Source of the DNA: Rhodopirellula sp.
Lineage (GTDB): Bacteria; Planctomycetota; Planctomycetia; Pirellulales; Pirellulaceae
Length of the DNA stretch: 6,840 bases
Assembly (NCBI GenBank): GCA_003513555.1
Contig: DOPG01000064.1
Location: 1-6,840, forward strand
Direction: 5' to 3'
A program made the position numbers and the translations under genes. Below are positions 1 through 6,593 of this stretch, one piece after another. A model generated the notes under the pieces. It worked only from the letters and a program-made list of their open reading frames with translations. It did not search any database and was not told where the DNA came from. The number at the start of each line of letters is the position of its first letter. Positions within the stretch are counted from its first letter, which is position 1.

Positions 1-25
1 AACCACCGCAACCAAACCACCGCAA
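1..25. repeat. Two copies of an 11-bp direct repeat at the left edge
   Basis: The 11-mer AACCACCGCAA occurs at 1-11 and again at 15-25, a 14-bp period. The array may continue to the left, outside the window. Two copies are too few to call it an iteron set or a CRISPR, and its role is unknown. Confidence 0.5.
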
Positions 26-61
26 ATCAGTGCGTGAATCCGCCCCCATGGATGCACTGAT
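26..61. other. Hairpin-forming inverted repeat
   Basis: ATCAGTGC (26-33) is exactly complementary to GCACTGAT (54-61). The stem extends two more pairs inward with one G-T wobble, leaving a loop of about 16 bases. On the minus strand the stem is followed by a T/G-rich stretch, and on the plus strand no T run follows. It could be a weak terminator for a gene to the left, or simply a chance palindrome. No gene inside the window uses it clearly. Confidence 0.35.
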
Positions 62-435
62 AACAAACTTGCATTCCCAAACACATCAAGTCGGACCAGA
101 CTCTACTGAATCAACGCGTTCCTGCGTAAAAGCAGTCTAACCACTTGGCCTGCATCGCCTCCCGCCTCCAACATACAACACAAGCGCGAACCCGGAAGCC
201 AAATTACTTGTGTTCTGCTGCCATTCATTGCCCTCCCGATTCTCCATCTCCGGCCGCGCTCGAAAGAGAAATGTCTAACCTTCGCAAGCTTGTATTTGGA
301 GAGAGAAAAATACTCCCCGTACGCTTGATTCATTCGGAGCCGGCCACCGCGTTACAGGACAACTAGCTACCTTTTCTTTACTTGCCCGTCAGCCAAAAAT
401 TGGGTCCAACACTTTACTTTCGGGTAAATCGCAAG
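62..435. other. Non-coding stretch with no supported gene
   Basis: No reading frame here looks like a protein gene. The open frames at 103-333 (-) and 145-366 (+) overlap each other on opposite strands, are rich in Arg, Cys and Trp, and have no clear ribosome binding site or recognisable domain. I see no tRNA, rRNA, terminator of usual form or insertion-sequence end. The stretch is best read as the left part of a long spacer upstream of the gene at 546. Confidence 0.5.
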
Positions 436-464
436 TTGCCGTTGCACAGCAAAGGCTAAATAAT
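436..464 (+). promoter_or_regulatory. Candidate sigma70-type promoter for the gene at 546
   Basis: TTGCCG (436-441) and AATAAT (459-464, one mismatch to TATAAT) are separated by 17 bases, the standard spacing. Transcription would begin near 471 and give a leader of about 75 bases before the ATG at 546. The assignment rests on the two hexamers alone. TTGCAC at 442-447 is a competing -35 candidate at less favourable spacing. Confidence 0.3.
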
Positions 465-545
465 AGAAGCTGAATGTTTTCGTTTATGCTGTTCCCTCTT
501 TGATTTCGCTGACCGCCCATTAGCCCCAAAGCAAGTGAGCCTGAA

Positions 546-1130
546 ATGAGAATGATCGTAGGCCTGACTCTACTTCTCCTTTTCCCAACTGCTCCTGTGT
601 TTGGGGAAGAAACCTTGACCGAAGTTGGACACAAGCCGCGTTTGAAAAATGAGAAGAAAATCAAAGCTTCATTCGCGAAGCTTGCTCCCATGCTGGCCAA
701 ACTGCCTGATGATTCAGGCTTGACTCTTTACCAAGGGCTCCCTCGTCATCCGGGGAGTATTGACGAACAAGTCGCTCAGTACGACGCCAAGTCGATGTCC
801 AAACGATTTGGACATGTTTTCTACAACACCCCGAACGAAGTTGCAGCGAAAGACAAAAACAAACTGAGCGATTTGCTAAAAGACCCAAAAGCCTTCATCC
901 AATTTCGTGGTTATAAGTTCTGCGGGGGCTTCCACCCTGATGTTGCTCTAGTTTGGGGAACAGGAAACAATACGGTCGAAATTCATGTGTGCTTCGGGTG
1001 TCACGAACTCAAGGCTTTTCGAAAGAGCGTCGAAGTCTACTGCGATATCCCGAATGACACCTTTGACGACTTAAAGAAGTTGCTCGGCAAGTATCAACAG
1101 CAGCACGCAAAATCCGCGGCTGGACAATAA
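546..1130 (+). CDS. Secreted Cys-rich hypothetical protein with CFGCH motif
   Basis: The 194-residue product has a clear signal peptide: an Arg at position 2, a hydrophobic core at about 4-18 and a likely cleavage near 20 (VFG before EE). It is therefore exported. The mature part is basic and Lys-rich, contains LYQGLPRHPG (61-70), and ends with a block holding all of its cysteines: C126 in KFCGGFHPD, C149 and C152 in HVCFGCHELK, and C166 in VYCDIPN. H130, D132 and H153 lie beside them. C149-x-x-C152-H153 fits a heme c attachment motif, but it could equally bind a metal or form disulfides. From memory, similar small secreted planctomycete proteins share the GLPxHP motif and a C..H..CFxC arrangement without known function. 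ATG 546 precedes the signal peptide directly, and only a weak AAGTGAG lies upstream (534-539 region). ATG 552 is an alternative start. It is a single gene facing the phosphoesterase convergently. Function is not recognised. Confidence 0.85.
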   Translation: MRMIVGLTLLLLFPTAPVFGEETLTEVGHKPRLKNEKKIKASFAKLAPMLAKLPDDSGLTLYQGLPRHPGSIDEQVAQYDAKSMSKRFGHVFYNTPNEVAAKDKNKLSDLLKDPKAFIQFRGYKFCGGFHPDVALVWGTGNNTVEIHVCFGCHELKAFRKSVEVYCDIPNDTFDDLKKLLGKYQQQHAKSAAGQ

Positions 1131-1355
1131 CCAGCAACTGGAACGGGAAAAGCTGATTCCTACCGCTCCCAAGAACGGGCACGTGCAAAGGTGTGTTCCC
1201 TTTATTTTATCCAACACGACGTTTTGCTTGTAAACTTTCTCGCTTTCCACCCGGCAACCGCGCCGGCAGATCGCCTATTTACCACTTACATGGTACTGAG
1301 CAAGCTACGAGCGGAGCTTCGTATTGGCACCACCGAACGTCCGCACAGTCCGGCA
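1131..1355. other. Spacer between convergent genes, left part
   Basis: No supported gene. The open frames beginning at 1191 and 1193 (+) overlap in two registers, start without a convincing ribosome binding site, and show no domain, signal peptide or membrane segment. An 8-bp palindrome GCACGTGC sits at 1179-1186. No strong terminator is seen immediately after the stop at 1130. The first good hairpin is about 300 bases downstream. Confidence 0.5.
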
Positions 1356-1412
1356 ATCAGGTCATACACTGGGGACATTGGACATGTCACTTGATGATCA
1401 CAATGACCTGAT
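1356..1412. repeat. 10-bp perfect inverted repeat, 37-bp spacer
   Basis: ATCAGGTCAT (1356-1365) is exactly the reverse complement of ATGACCTGAT (1403-1412). The spacer itself contains the palindromes GACATGTC (1381-1388) and TGATCA (1395-1400). The element lies in the spacer between two convergent genes. It could fold in the 3' region of either transcript, or mark the ends of a small element. Neither is established. Confidence 0.5.
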
Positions 1413-1424
1413 CAACCAAACGAT

Positions 1425-1455
1425 TTCGTGACTCTCACGAACCCTTATTTTCTTT
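1425..1455 (+). terminator. Candidate terminator between convergent genes
   Basis: A perfect 7-bp stem, TTCGTGA (1425-1431) and TCACGAA (1435-1441), closes a CTC loop. On the plus strand it is followed by a T-rich tail (1444-1456), the form of an intrinsic terminator. On the minus strand the stem begins 15 bases after the phosphoesterase stop codon, but the tail there (ATCGTTTGG) is poor. It could therefore end the plus-strand transcript from the gene at 546 and perhaps also the phosphoesterase transcript. The stem is only moderately GC-rich, so strength is uncertain. Confidence 0.45.
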
Positions 1456-2595
1456 TCACCTCGCGGTATCCATCTCGTAGCTCAGCGTGAACTGGTGTTG
1501 CCTGCGATCACTGACGAATTTGGTCGATTCGCAAAGTACGCCATTCATTGGATCCCACGTGCGCACTTCAATCAGGTTCAACATCGGGATGAAACGCATC
1601 ACTCGCAAACCATGCGTTCCATAATCAGACAACACTTCATGAACAGTGTTGCCATGCTGACCAGTTGATTCTTGCCGCATTGCTTGCGTTCGGCTTTGAT
1701 CACCGCAGCAAATCATAAACAGATTCCTGTGCCGTTTGAAACACTTGTCCCACATTTGCTGTGCAGAGTTACCACGTTTTCCGTGGCACTTCGTCCAAAC
1801 CATGCGCCCTTTGGGAGCATCGAAGAAATCCGCCGCAGACTTAGGTTTTTCACGCGGTCCAAGGCCCATATGGGTTGTAATGATAGCGCGCCTGTCGCTG
1901 TGAAACCGCAGGGTCGCGTTCGCCCAATTCAAAACATCATCGGGTGCATTGCACTCCAGATGCAGGAACACGAATTTCATCCCGTTGGCTTCGAACAACT
2001 GAACACTGTTGGCGTTGTTCCCCGAGGTCGCTAAACCCGACGTCTTTCCAAAACATCCACCGTACCACTTGAATTGTTCAAACCTTGACTTTGGAAACAC
2101 TTCTTGAAAAAGCGAGGAATCACCATTTGCGGGCATCATGTCGTGGTTGCCAACCGAGATGCCGTAGGGAACGCGACCATGCAATCTGTCCATACATCGC
2201 CTCGCGAGCGCCCATTGTTCGCGGTTATTTTTATCAACAATGTCGCCTACATGGCTGACAAAAGCGATTCGCTGTTGTTCTAAGTTGACACCGATCCAAT
2301 CGGTCCAATTTTCGAATATGGTATTGGTCAACTTACCGTCTTCATTTTCCGCCGCACCCTTGGTCCCACGACCTCTGTATTGCTGGGTATCGGGAATGAC
2401 AACGATTGAAAACGAATTCGCCGGCGCCGGCGGCAATTCGGCAGCAAAGAGCGAGTTGCAAGCAGCTGCGAATAGGCCGCTGCAAGCGAGCGGCAGGCCA
2501 AACAGGTAAGCCATGCAGGAAAAAAACCTGCGCAAAGGCAAACGGACGGATTGATTCGTCTTGCCGAGCAAACTAGTGTTTTTCTGAAGAGCCAA
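1456..2595 (-). CDS. Exported calcineurin-like metallophosphoesterase
   Basis: The 379-residue product belongs to the calcineurin-like metallophosphoesterase superfamily, which uses a two-metal centre to hydrolyse phosphomonoesters or diesters. The substrate is unknown. Visible motifs in order are PDTQQY (68-73, the DxH position written DxQ as in the PDTQ subgroup), GDIVD (117-121), GNHD (149-152), a metal-ligand-type His in TTHMG (H242), and CCGDQS (296-301) where GHxH is expected. A C-terminal strand-rich segment (326-349) resembles the end of this subgroup. The N-terminus has RRFF followed by a hydrophobic stretch (about 29-52) ending LFAA before ELPP, so it is exported and probably cleaved near residue 52. 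The start is uncertain: 2595 is a TTG and the furthest possible in frame, TTG 2541 and 2535 give a more compact signal peptide, and the first ATG is 2514. No clear ribosome binding site decides between them. The gene is downstream of and co-directional with the protease, 91 bases away. The missing GHxH His may alter metal binding or activity. Confidence 0.9.
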   Translation of the reverse strand: MALQKNTSLLGKTNQSVRLPLRRFFSCMAYLFGLPLACSGLFAAACNSLFAAELPPAPANSFSIVVIPDTQQYRGRGTKGAAENEDGKLTNTIFENWTDWIGVNLEQQRIAFVSHVGDIVDKNNREQWALARRCMDRLHGRVPYGISVGNHDMMPANGDSSLFQEVFPKSRFEQFKWYGGCFGKTSGLATSGNNANSVQLFEANGMKFVFLHLECNAPDDVLNWANATLRFHSDRRAIITTHMGLGPREKPKSAADFFDAPKGRMVWTKCHGKRGNSAQQMWDKCFKRHRNLFMICCGDQSRTQAMRQESTGQHGNTVHEVLSDYGTHGLRVMRFIPMLNLIEVRTWDPMNGVLCESTKFVSDRRQHQFTLSYEMDTAR

Positions 2596-2686
2596 ACGAC
2601 GCTGTACAGGCAGCCCCGTTTCAACCTCACTTCATGCTAGTCGGACGAAAACTACCTGTCGCCATCTTGTGTTCGTTGCACCGTTA

Positions 2687-5600
2687 TCAACGTTCCGTAG
2701 CTTTAATAAGCTTTGGCTGCTCCTGTTTCTTCCAAGCCGCAATATCTTCCTGTAACACACTCACAGCTTTCATTAGCTGACGATCTTTCCCGTTTGGAAT
2801 CTCTGCAGGTTTCGGCCACACCACAAAATTTGGAATGGCACCATTGAGTTCCATATCTTCGCCGGTGCTTTTCACGTACCACCCCCTAAAGGGAACCCGA
2901 ATGCGTCCTACATCCATGACGCTAGCCGATCCCGTGCTAATCACGCCGCCTGCGGTCGGGACACCGACCAGCCGTCCCCGCCCCAGATTCTTGATGGCGT
3001 GGCTAAAGATCTCCGCGTTGCTATAGCTGTTTTGATTACACAGGACAACGATCGGCTTACTCCATGTCGCATAAACCCGACGGCTCTGTGGGTAACCCCG
3101 GCCGCCCCCGCGCGGAACGGTGATCGCATGCTCCGGTTGTGTCAAAGCCGTCAACAAGTGGTCAGTTGTTGAACCCCCGCCGTTGTCACGAACATCAATG
3201 ATCAAGCCATCTTTTCCGTAACCCACATCGAAAAGTTCTCTTTCGAATTCGAGGAAGCTGGACCAGTTCATACCCTCAATGTGCAGGTAACCAATTTTCT
3301 TATCTTCTTGAGTCACCATCTCACGGTTATCGTCTTGCCATTTGTCATACAGCAGACTCCGAATCCGACTGTAGCTGGTTGGTCTGATCAAAACCTTTCG
3401 CTCACTATTCTTTTTGCCAGCTGATTTCACAGTTAGCTCAATGTCTCGGCTGGACCGTCCGTTAAGCACCTTGGTCAGGTCCATCCCGCTTTTTACATTC
3501 GTGCCGTCGATGGCAAGAATGATTTCACCTACCGAAATCAGACTTCCAGTATCTGAAGCAGGCCCACCTTCAATCACGTCCTTGACTTTCAGACCAGGAC
3601 CTTTGTATTTCTCATCAAACCGAACTCCAAGATGAGCCGTTCTCTCAGTCCATTGGCCCGAACTGCTGGAACGCGCCCCGAGATCGGCTGAAGGATAGAA
3701 GCCCAGATGCGAACCGTTAAGCTCTCCAAGCATCAATGTCACGACCCGGCCGAACTCGCTCATATCGCGAGCACGGAAGGCTGCATCTCCATATTTTTCT
3801 CGAATCACGTCCCAGTCGTGGTTGCCATAGTTTTTGTCATACCACGCATCGCGCATTACCATCCATGCTGCGTCAAAGCCGGCGCGAAAACGTTCGGCTC
3901 GACTTATTTCTTGATATGCCGAAAACGAATAACTCTTTCCACTACCAGAGAGTGGCTGGGCAGCCGGTACGCCATTCGCCAGCCAAAGCATGCGATCGGG
4001 TGACTTCAACCAGCCTTTAATACTGCCTGAACTGCTTGTGATCTTCTTGGGCGTCAGTTCATCAGGAAAAGACACGTACCATGTGCCCGAATCATTTTTT
4101 ACTTTGCCAGTGAAGATCAGTTTCGATCCATCTGGTGACCAGCCCAGAACACGTTCCGAGCTGTTTGCATTGCTCAGGCGTTCCAGACGACGGTGGATCA
4201 GTTCAAAGTCAATCTTCACTTCGGGCAAATCTGGCTTTTTATCTTCAGCCGAGTCTGCTTTTTTCTTTCCATCTGTCTTGGCATCTTTCTCTTCGTCTGC
4301 CTTGGCATTTTTTGTTTCATCTGCCTTCGGCTCCTTCTTCTCAACTGGCTTGGAATCCTGCTTCTCATCCTTCGCTGGCGATTCAGACGCCTTTTTCCCC
4401 GACTCCTCTGGCTTTGCCGAAGAAGTAGGTTTACCACGAGATTTCCTGAGCGCTTCCAAAGTCTTCTTCAGTCGTCGATCTCGGGAATCAACATCGTTAT
4501 CTTCCCGCGTCAAATAAACATAGTAGATGTCGATTTCGTCCTCGGAGCGTCGACCATAAAAGGCAATTTTGCTACCGTCCGGAGACCATTTGGGCCCATA
4601 TTCGTCATCGGGATGTCGTGAAATATTGATCGCTTCGGAATCTCCATCGATCGGCGCAATCCAAATGTCACTATTGAAGTTATCATCGGTGCGGGAATAG
4701 ACAATCCATTTTCCATCGGGCGACAAATCAAACGCCGGCGTAGTGAATGAATCCACCAGTGTTTCTGCCTTCCCCTTCTCCAAATCAAGCACGCGTAAAT
4801 CCCCACGACCGTGTGCATACACAAGATCCTGCTGATTGGGGCTTAGATGGAGATCGGATTCTTTCTCCGCATCATCCGTGATCTGGGTCAGCTTGAATTC
4901 CTCGGACTGCCACCAGTAGACGGATGGATTTTTCCGCTCAACCTTCCAAATATCTGGCTGGCCACCTTTCCAGCCAACAAAAAGAATCGCATTGCCCTTC
5001 TCGATAAAAACAGGATCCGTTTCAAACTCGGCCGTCTTTGTAATGCGAACGGGTTCTTTCAACTCCGTTTCCATCACCCACAAATCTCCTCCTGAAATGA
5101 ATGCGATTTCCAACCCATCATCGCTGAACGCTGCGTCTGATGCGGAGGTCAGGATTCGGCGGTAGGTGTCTGGGCGTTCCTCGCTTGTCTTGATTTGTAT
5201 GTTGACCTTTGCCGCATCCCCAGACCCTTTGGGCTCCCATCGATACAAATCAAACAACTTTGAAAAGACAATCGAATTTCCATCTGCCGAGATGGTCGGC
5301 GTAGCAACCAGATCGTCATTAAAATCAGTCACTTGCGAAGTCTTTCCAGTGTCCACCTCACATTTCCATAAATTTCGTGCACCATTCCTGGCACCGTGTG
5401 AACTGCAATAAAAGAAGGAATCGCTATCGTTGTTCCAAATCGGCGAGCGATCGCCTGCCGCAGTATCAACCACCTTGTTGAACTTTCCCGACTGCAGTCC
5501 AAACGTCCAGATCTGTGCGGACCGTGCCCCGACGTAACCCTTACGCCACCAACGTTCCCCCTCACGAACAAACAGTAGTTTTTTTCCATCCGGACTGATT

Positions 5601-6109
5601 TTTCCCTCGGCACCGTAGCCGTTAAACAGCAGTTTCTCTGGACTTCGTTTCTTGGAACTGATGCGAAAGAAGCGTGATGACGACTTCCAATGATGATCAC
5701 GAGAGGCTAGCACCAACAAACTGTTGCCATCGGGATACCAGTCCTGCAACGAATAACCCTCTGAATGGAACGTTAGCTGTTTTGGTTTTCCCCCCGTCGC
5801 GGGCATCACATAAACCTGATCACTTCCTGTGCGGTTGCTGACGAATGCAATACGCTTGCCGCGTGGGGAATAGATGGGCTGGCTCTCCCTTGCCGAATCC
5901 GACGTCAGCCGCGTAGCCTGACCACCTCGGGTCGGCACTTGCCAAATGTCACCGCCGCGAACAAACAAAAGCGTCTTGCCATCAGGCGAAAGACTTGGCT
6001 GTTGAGCCAATCTGACGCCCGCAACGGTGGCATTTGTTAGGAAAAAACCTGAGAAGAGCAAGACAACGGATCTAACGGTTTTACAGAGCATAATAATCTT
6101 CAACGACAT
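2687..6109 (-). CDS. Secreted tricorn-like S41 protease with propeller and PDZ domains
   Basis: The 1140-residue product has the tricorn protease plan and is close in length to archaeal tricorn. A signal peptide (1-31, ending TVAG) sends it to the periplasm. Residues 40-700 carry ten PD40/TolB-like blade motifs of the xSPDGK type (for example at 40, 80, 124, 171, 273, 328, 422, 462, 508, 657), consistent with two beta-propellers that in tricorn filter and channel peptides. A charged linker (539-628) interrupts the second propeller. A helical domain (about 731-800) ends in GELNGSH with S800-H801, a PDZ domain spans 824-909, and the S41 core has IIDVRDNGGG (970-979), nucleophile S1030 in SYSNAE and E1087 in MELNG. 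These match the tricorn Ser-His/Ser/Glu catalytic set, so it is probably active and likely cleaves peptides from larger proteases. Asn1031 stands where tricorn has Asp after the nucleophile. The start is placed at ATG 6109. ATG 6091 gives a shorter 25-residue signal peptide and GTG 6145 is the longest reading but falls at the predicted transcript start. Confidence 0.95.
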   Translation of the reverse strand: MSLKIIMLCKTVRSVVLLFSGFFLTNATVAGVRLAQQPSLSPDGKTLLFVRGGDIWQVPTRGGQATRLTSDSARESQPIYSPRGKRIAFVSNRTGSDQVYVMPATGGKPKQLTFHSEGYSLQDWYPDGNSLLVLASRDHHWKSSSRFFRISSKKRSPEKLLFNGYGAEGKISPDGKKLLFVREGERWWRKGYVGARSAQIWTFGLQSGKFNKVVDTAAGDRSPIWNNDSDSFFYCSSHGARNGARNLWKCEVDTGKTSQVTDFNDDLVATPTISADGNSIVFSKLFDLYRWEPKGSGDAAKVNIQIKTSEERPDTYRRILTSASDAAFSDDGLEIAFISGGDLWVMETELKEPVRITKTAEFETDPVFIEKGNAILFVGWKGGQPDIWKVERKNPSVYWWQSEEFKLTQITDDAEKESDLHLSPNQQDLVYAHGRGDLRVLDLEKGKAETLVDSFTTPAFDLSPDGKWIVYSRTDDNFNSDIWIAPIDGDSEAINISRHPDDEYGPKWSPDGSKIAFYGRRSEDEIDIYYVYLTREDNDVDSRDRRLKKTLEALRKSRGKPTSSAKPEESGKKASESPAKDEKQDSKPVEKKEPKADETKNAKADEEKDAKTDGKKKADSAEDKKPDLPEVKIDFELIHRRLERLSNANSSERVLGWSPDGSKLIFTGKVKNDSGTWYVSFPDELTPKKITSSSGSIKGWLKSPDRMLWLANGVPAAQPLSGSGKSYSFSAYQEISRAERFRAGFDAAWMVMRDAWYDKNYGNHDWDVIREKYGDAAFRARDMSEFGRVVTLMLGELNGSHLGFYPSADLGARSSSSGQWTERTAHLGVRFDEKYKGPGLKVKDVIEGGPASDTGSLISVGEIILAIDGTNVKSGMDLTKVLNGRSSRDIELTVKSAGKKNSERKVLIRPTSYSRIRSLLYDKWQDDNREMVTQEDKKIGYLHIEGMNWSSFLEFERELFDVGYGKDGLIIDVRDNGGGSTTDHLLTALTQPEHAITVPRGGGRGYPQSRRVYATWSKPIVVLCNQNSYSNAEIFSHAIKNLGRGRLVGVPTAGGVISTGSASVMDVGRIRVPFRGWYVKSTGEDMELNGAIPNFVVWPKPAEIPNGKDRQLMKAVSVLQEDIAAWKKQEQPKLIKATER
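4271..4342 (-). repeat. Three 24-bp tandem repeats coding an 8-residue charged unit
   Basis: Within the protease gene three consecutive 24-bp units encode EKKEPKAD, ETKNAKAD and EEKDAKTD (residues 590-613). The two units at 4271-4294 and 4295-4318 match at 18 of 24 bases, and the third is more diverged. They lie in the Lys/Glu/Asp/Ala-rich linker encoded by 4226-4495. The array suggests growth of the linker by in-frame duplication. A flexible, disordered linker is expected. Confidence 0.7.
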
Positions 6110-6398
6110 CGACTGAATGACAAAACTCGCTGGGAGCAGACGCACCCGTTACAGTATAGACGGACGTATCTAACGAGGGAGGAAAATCCTTTAGATGCAA
6201 CGAACGTAGCCGCACCCAAGAGAAGCCCAGCACAGCCTTTCAGCAGCCAACTAGCCACAATCATAACGATGAGAAATACTTGCTTTTGCTCGCTACCAAA
6301 CTCAAAACATTCAGAGAGGAAAATGTCTCCGCGCGGCATTCGGCTCGCCAACAATCTTGCTCGTTTTTTACATTTGATTGATTAGTACCAACTCAACG
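6110..6398. other. Upstream region of the protease gene, no supported gene
   Basis: The 289 bases between the protease start and the small membrane gene show no convincing coding sequence. An open frame at 6100-6354 (-) runs out of frame into the protease start and has no domain. A 20-codon plus-strand frame at 6323-6385 follows GAGG but is too short to support. The 8-bp palindrome CCGCGCGG (6329-6336) and a 9-bp direct repeat GAGGAAAAT (6179-6187 and 6316-6324) are present without obvious meaning. No terminator hairpin follows the small gene's stop at 6399. Confidence 0.45.
6153..6158 (-). promoter_or_regulatory. Candidate -10 element for the protease gene
   Basis: Read on the minus strand, these bases are TATACT, one mismatch from TATAAT. 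They lie 44 bases upstream of ATG 6109 and 62 upstream of ATG 6091. Transcription would start near 6146, which argues against the GTG start at 6145. No good -35 hexamer is found 16-19 bases upstream, so this is a half-match only. Confidence 0.25.
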
Positions 6399-6593
6399 TC
6401 AAGTAAGCAGCAGTGCAGCGACTGCAACAATGCCAAGTGCAATCATGCTGATTGCGATAATTCCTCCTAAAAAGCAAACACTTGCCCACTTTTGATTTAG
6501 TTCGCGATGGCAGCAGAGAACACCAATCACACACAGGAAGCTCATTGCCAAAGCAAGGATTCGAAAATAAAGTCGCCAACGCGACGCCACCAA
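6399..6593 (-). CDS. Putative small two-helix membrane protein
   Basis: The 64-residue frame has two clear hydrophobic segments, about residues 9-27 (after the basic RWRLYFR start) and 42-63, joined by a short polar loop containing HRELNQKW. By the positive-inside rule the N-terminus would be cytoplasmic and the loop periplasmic. I do not recognise a family. The first codon at 6593 is TTG, followed directly by GTG at 6590. An AGGA sits about 14 bases upstream of the TTG, further than usual, and ATG 6545 would remove most of the first helix. The gene reads the same way as the protease, 289 bases upstream of it, with no sign of a shared function. The hydrophobic pattern is the only coding evidence, so it may be annotated differently or left out elsewhere. 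Confidence 0.5.
   Translation of the reverse strand: MVASRWRLYFRILALAMSFLCVIGVLCCHRELNQKWASVCFLGGIIAISMIALGIVAVAALLLT

Noticed and set aside
1..61. CRISPR array
   Set aside because: The repeat is 11 bp with three bases between copies and only two copies, and no cas gene is present.
103..366. Two overlapping open frames, 103-333 (-) and 145-366 (+), as genes
   Set aside because: They occupy the same bases on opposite strands, lack ribosome binding sites and domains, and have a composition typical of non-coding frames.
389..700. Minus-strand frame of 103 codons
   Set aside because: It overlaps the start of the well-supported secreted protein gene at 546, and its product shows no motif.
1191..1411. 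Plus-strand frames downstream of the first gene
   Set aside because: Two registers are open over the same bases, neither has a convincing start or domain, and the palindromes at 1356-1441 better explain part of the region.
3990..4621. Long plus-strand frames opposite the protease linker
   Set aside because: They are Ser/Phe/Leu-rich complements of the Lys/Glu-rich linker, so they are open because of its codon composition. The minus-strand frame has clear domain evidence.
4510..5700. Minus-strand frames at 4510-4824 and 5329-5700
   Set aside because: Both lie in other registers inside the protease propeller, whose blade motifs continue uninterrupted through these positions.
6100..6354. 84-codon minus-strand frame with a hydrophobic patch upstream of the protease
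   Set aside because: It runs out of frame into the protease signal peptide and has no supporting start signal; the hydrophobic patch alone is not enough.
6323..6385. 20-codon plus-strand frame after AGAGGAAA
   Set aside because: It is very short with no further support, and a GAGG before an ATG is expected by chance at this frequency.
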